Below are positions 50,542 through 52,248 of a stretch of 52,248 nt of DNA, in pieces. Below the pieces are notes generated by a model that was given only the letters and a program-made list of their open reading frames with translations, was not told the DNA's origin and did not search any database. Source of the stretch: an uncultured Acidobacteriia bacterium (GTDB lineage Bacteria; Acidobacteriota; Terriglobia; Bryobacterales; Bryobacteraceae); NCBI GenBank assembly GCA_903900705.1, contig CAIUOG010000038.1, positions 1 through 52,248 on the forward strand, read 5' to 3'. A program made the translations under genes and the position numbers. The first letter of the stretch is position 1. Every line of letters starts with the position of its first letter.

Positions 50542-51621
50542 TCAGCCGTGATGGGTCGGAACGTCACCCGCCGCCACTGGAGGATGCAGCGCCAGATGCT
50601 CCGCGCCATTGTCTTCCACGCGTTCCCGGTAGTGGTAAACGTCCGCGCAAAGCAGATCCCGAACCTGGTCCTCGCGCAGGTACCGCAATGGCGCAGACTG
50701 CGGAATGCGCTGCAACACCAGCGCCAGACCGGCCAGTGTGGCAGATTCCGTAGGATTCCGCCTGCGCCTCGCGAGCGTACCGATGCCCTCGATCAGGACA
50801 AATGGTTCGTCCACCAGCGCCAACTCCGCCGTGGTCACCGACGCGCTGTAGATCCGCGCCTGCGTACTTAGAAAGATCGCCTGACAGGGATACAGAATAC
50901 CCTCGGTCACGATGCGCCGGTTCACCGGGTCGGTCGCCATGGCGTGAACAGGGATACTCGGGGGTACGCGCCACACACCGGAATCGGCCAGGCGAGCGAG
51001 CAGTGCCCAGTCCGGCTCAACGGACCGCCGGGGCGCTATACGGACCCGGCACTCCACCTCACGCAGCAACGCCTCGGTTTCCTCGCACGTGTCACCGCAG
51101 ACCACAAGACCGTGATTGGCCAGAATCAGAACCCGCGTCTCCGGTCTCGCCGCCACACTCGCTTCGATACTGCGCGCCAGAGGCAGCCCGGAGGACGTGT
51201 ACGGGATCCACTGCCACGCAATCCCGGCCAGCAGCTTTTCCAGTTGCTCCGGCCCGTCTTCCCGCACCGCCCACGCAATGGTATTCACCGAATGGACATG
51301 CACCACAACCCGCCAGTGGAGGACGGCATGCATCGCGGTTTCCACCGATGTCCCCAGTTGCTTGCGCCCCACCGTGAAAGACTGGCCCGCCGGGTCGATG
51401 CCACGCGCAATCTGCCGCCGCGTGTCGTCAAGGTCAATTGGAATAAAGATCGCGTCTTCCACAGCATGGGCAAGCCAGGTTCCGGATGCTTTGATCCACA
51501 TCTGCCCATTCTGTTTGAGAGAGGTATTACCGGTGGCCGCCTGGACCAATAGCTGATCGCCGCCGATGCGGGCCGAAAGATCCTGTAGGAGCCCCAGCTC
51601 CGTTGCCGCGATCACTGACAA
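50542..51621 (-). CDS. Class II aldolase/adducin family protein
   Basis: A 359-residue protein with the class II aldolase fold. The substrate loop reads QAATGNTSLKQNGQMWIKASGTWL near residues 27-50. Metal ligands are HVH in VVVHVHSVNTIAW near 107-119 and the His of ANHGLVV near 168-174. The C-terminal 120 residues have no clear domain. Relatives include fuculose- and rhamnulose-phosphate aldolases and the aldolase half of RhaD-type fusions. The substrate is probably a phosphorylated ketose, but this is inference. The start is a TTG at 51621 with AAGGTGG upstream; a GTG at 51615 is possible. Confidence 0.85.
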   Translation of the reverse strand: MSVIAATELGLLQDLSARIGGDQLLVQAATGNTSLKQNGQMWIKASGTWLAHAVEDAIFIPIDLDDTRRQIARGIDPAGQSFTVGRKQLGTSVETAMHAVLHWRVVVHVHSVNTIAWAVREDGPEQLEKLLAGIAWQWIPYTSSGLPLARSIEASVAARPETRVLILANHGLVVCGDTCEETEALLREVECRVRIAPRRSVEPDWALLARLADSGVWRVPPSIPVHAMATDPVNRRIVTEGILYPCQAIFLSTQARIYSASVTTAELALVDEPFVLIEGIGTLARRRRNPTESATLAGLALVLQRIPQSAPLRYLREDQVRDLLCADVYHYRERVEDNGAEHLALHPPVAAGDVPTHHG

Positions 51622-51778
51622 TTGGTTTGTTCCACCTTGAGTTCTGCCCGACCGTGGCTTTCTGCGAGATATGGCCGTGGACTCCTATTTGACTTGATTC
51701 CGGCAGATTATTCAAGCGCCGAAGCTGTAAAGTTTCTTACGAACCCATGCAGAGTACTTTATATGCCGGAGACCCTGT

Positions 51779-52123
51779 CTAAAGTCGGGGCCGTTCCCCG
51801 CCAATTCGTAGCATAAAGTCCTCCAGTGTCTTACCTTCCTCCCGGATGAAAGTCTCGCCGCTGGATTCGAGCGCCTGAATCCGGTCCAGCCGGAAGCTCC
51901 GAAAGTCTTCCCGGTGCTCGCACCACGCCAGCAGAGTCCAACTGGGCCCCCAGAAATAGAGACCGAGGGGACGCAGTGTTCGCCGGCTGGCGGCCTGCTC
52001 GCGATCCGAATACGTGATCACGATCTTCCGGTTGGATGAGATCGCCTGACGCAGAAATTCCAGCCGCTCCCCCACCCGTGGATCAAAGGTGAACCCGGGT
52101 GCGAAGATTGAAGTGGACCCCAT
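51779..52123 (-). CDS. WYL-domain regulator fragment lacking its helix-turn-helix
   Basis: A 114-residue frame that matches the WYL and start of the WCX region of YafY-type regulators: FDPRVGERLEFLRQAI, RTLRPLGLYFWGPSWTLLAW and HREDFRSFRLDRI. Intact proteins have about 120 more residues with a DNA-binding domain at the N-terminus. Here an in-frame stop at 52169-52171 lies upstream and the remaining 77 bases show no HTH in any frame, so the gene looks 5'-truncated. A stand-alone WYL protein is possible but less likely. Confidence 0.65.
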   Translation of the reverse strand: MGSTSIFAPGFTFDPRVGERLEFLRQAISSNRKIVITYSDREQAASRRTLRPLGLYFWGPSWTLLAWCEHREDFRSFRLDRIQALESSGETFIREEGKTLEDFMLRIGGERPRL

Positions 52124-52177
52124 CGGTTGGACAAAAAAACGGCCGTCCTTAGATGGTGTGGCGGCGGGTTAACTGGA

Positions 52178-52195
52178 GGCGGTCGTGAGACCGCC
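52178..52195. repeat. Perfect inverted repeat (7-bp stem, GTGA loop) at the right end
   Basis: GGCGGTC and GACCGCC flank a GTGA tetraloop. It lies in the gene-free 125 bases upstream of the WYL fragment and could be a relic terminator or part of the breakpoint of the truncated gene. No T-run follows on either strand. Nothing else was seen in this end segment. Confidence 0.45.
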
Positions 52196-52248
52196 ATCCA
52201 TTCCGGACTTGATTCGGCGCTCGGGGCGCATCCCTGCGTTGCCCTATC

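Noticed and set aside
52124-52248. An insertion sequence end causing the WYL truncation
   Set aside because: Only one short hairpin was found. No transposase frame or target-site duplication is visible, and the window ends too soon to judge.

Overview
The window is a GC-rich, densely packed bacterial chromosome segment. Two lineage-marker families point to Acidobacteriota, most likely the Solibacter/Bryobacter branch: a VWFA-related exported protein of the acidobacterial type (891-1970) and a TIGR03435-type exported protein carrying the FEVASVKP hallmark (38437-39390). No rRNA, CRISPR array, insertion sequence, phage gene or replication origin was seen, and no gene-free stretch exceeds 300 bases. 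Several convergent gene pairs abut or overlap at their 3' ends.

Left part (1-13.3 kb). A minus-strand molybdenum-cofactor run (moeA, moaC, mog) continues into a VWFA protein and the start of an ABC exporter that leaves the window. Divergent from it are a monovalent cation:proton antiporter, a ligase-associated DNA-repair pair (Lhr-like helicase plus PdeM nuclease) and the squalene-pathway gene hpnE. Convergent genes follow: a small unknown protein and a CocE/NonD hydrolase.

Centre (13.3-29.5 kb). A TonB-like protein, a HAD phosphatase and a stand-alone Lon-N domain protein are read leftward. A short-chain dehydrogenase, shikimate kinase and glycerate 2-kinase are read rightward. Next come a glycosyltransferase, a small YtkA-like exported protein, a ROK glucokinase and a xylulokinase. 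The most coherent functional unit is 22113-27552: an exported M19 dipeptidase, the ergothioneine enzymes EgtB and EgtD, and a three-gene ABC importer of the OpuC/OsmF/EgtU type, all overlapping or nearly so. I read it as a combined ergothioneine synthesis and thiol/betaine import locus.

Right-centre (29.5-45.8 kb). This holds a VOC protein with an esterase/SMP-30 fusion, a Tat-exported enolase-superfamily dehydratase, and a TIR protein whose central region resembles an NB-ARC/STAND fold without a P-loop. After these come an RND efflux adaptor and pump coupled to the TIGR03435 protein, an unsecreted subtilisin with an unsecreted alpha/beta hydrolase, a multi-pass GT39-like membrane protein, a DUF4159 protein and an exported unknown.

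Right end (45.8-52.2 kb). The translation block is read leftward: tRNA-Thr(TGT), tRNA-Tyr, tRNA-Thr(GGT), tuf, rpmG, tRNA-Trp, secE, nusG, rplK. It stops at a strong intrinsic terminator directly after rplK, so rplA, rplJ, rplL and rpoBC are not next to it, and the usual tRNA-Gly is missing. Beyond lie a small lipoprotein-like gene with a structured leader, a class II aldolase and a WYL regulator fragment without its DNA-binding domain.

Several genes that start after an intergenic gap have a -10-like hexamer only 6-7 bases before the start codon and no clear Shine-Dalgarno, which suggests leaderless transcripts in this organism.
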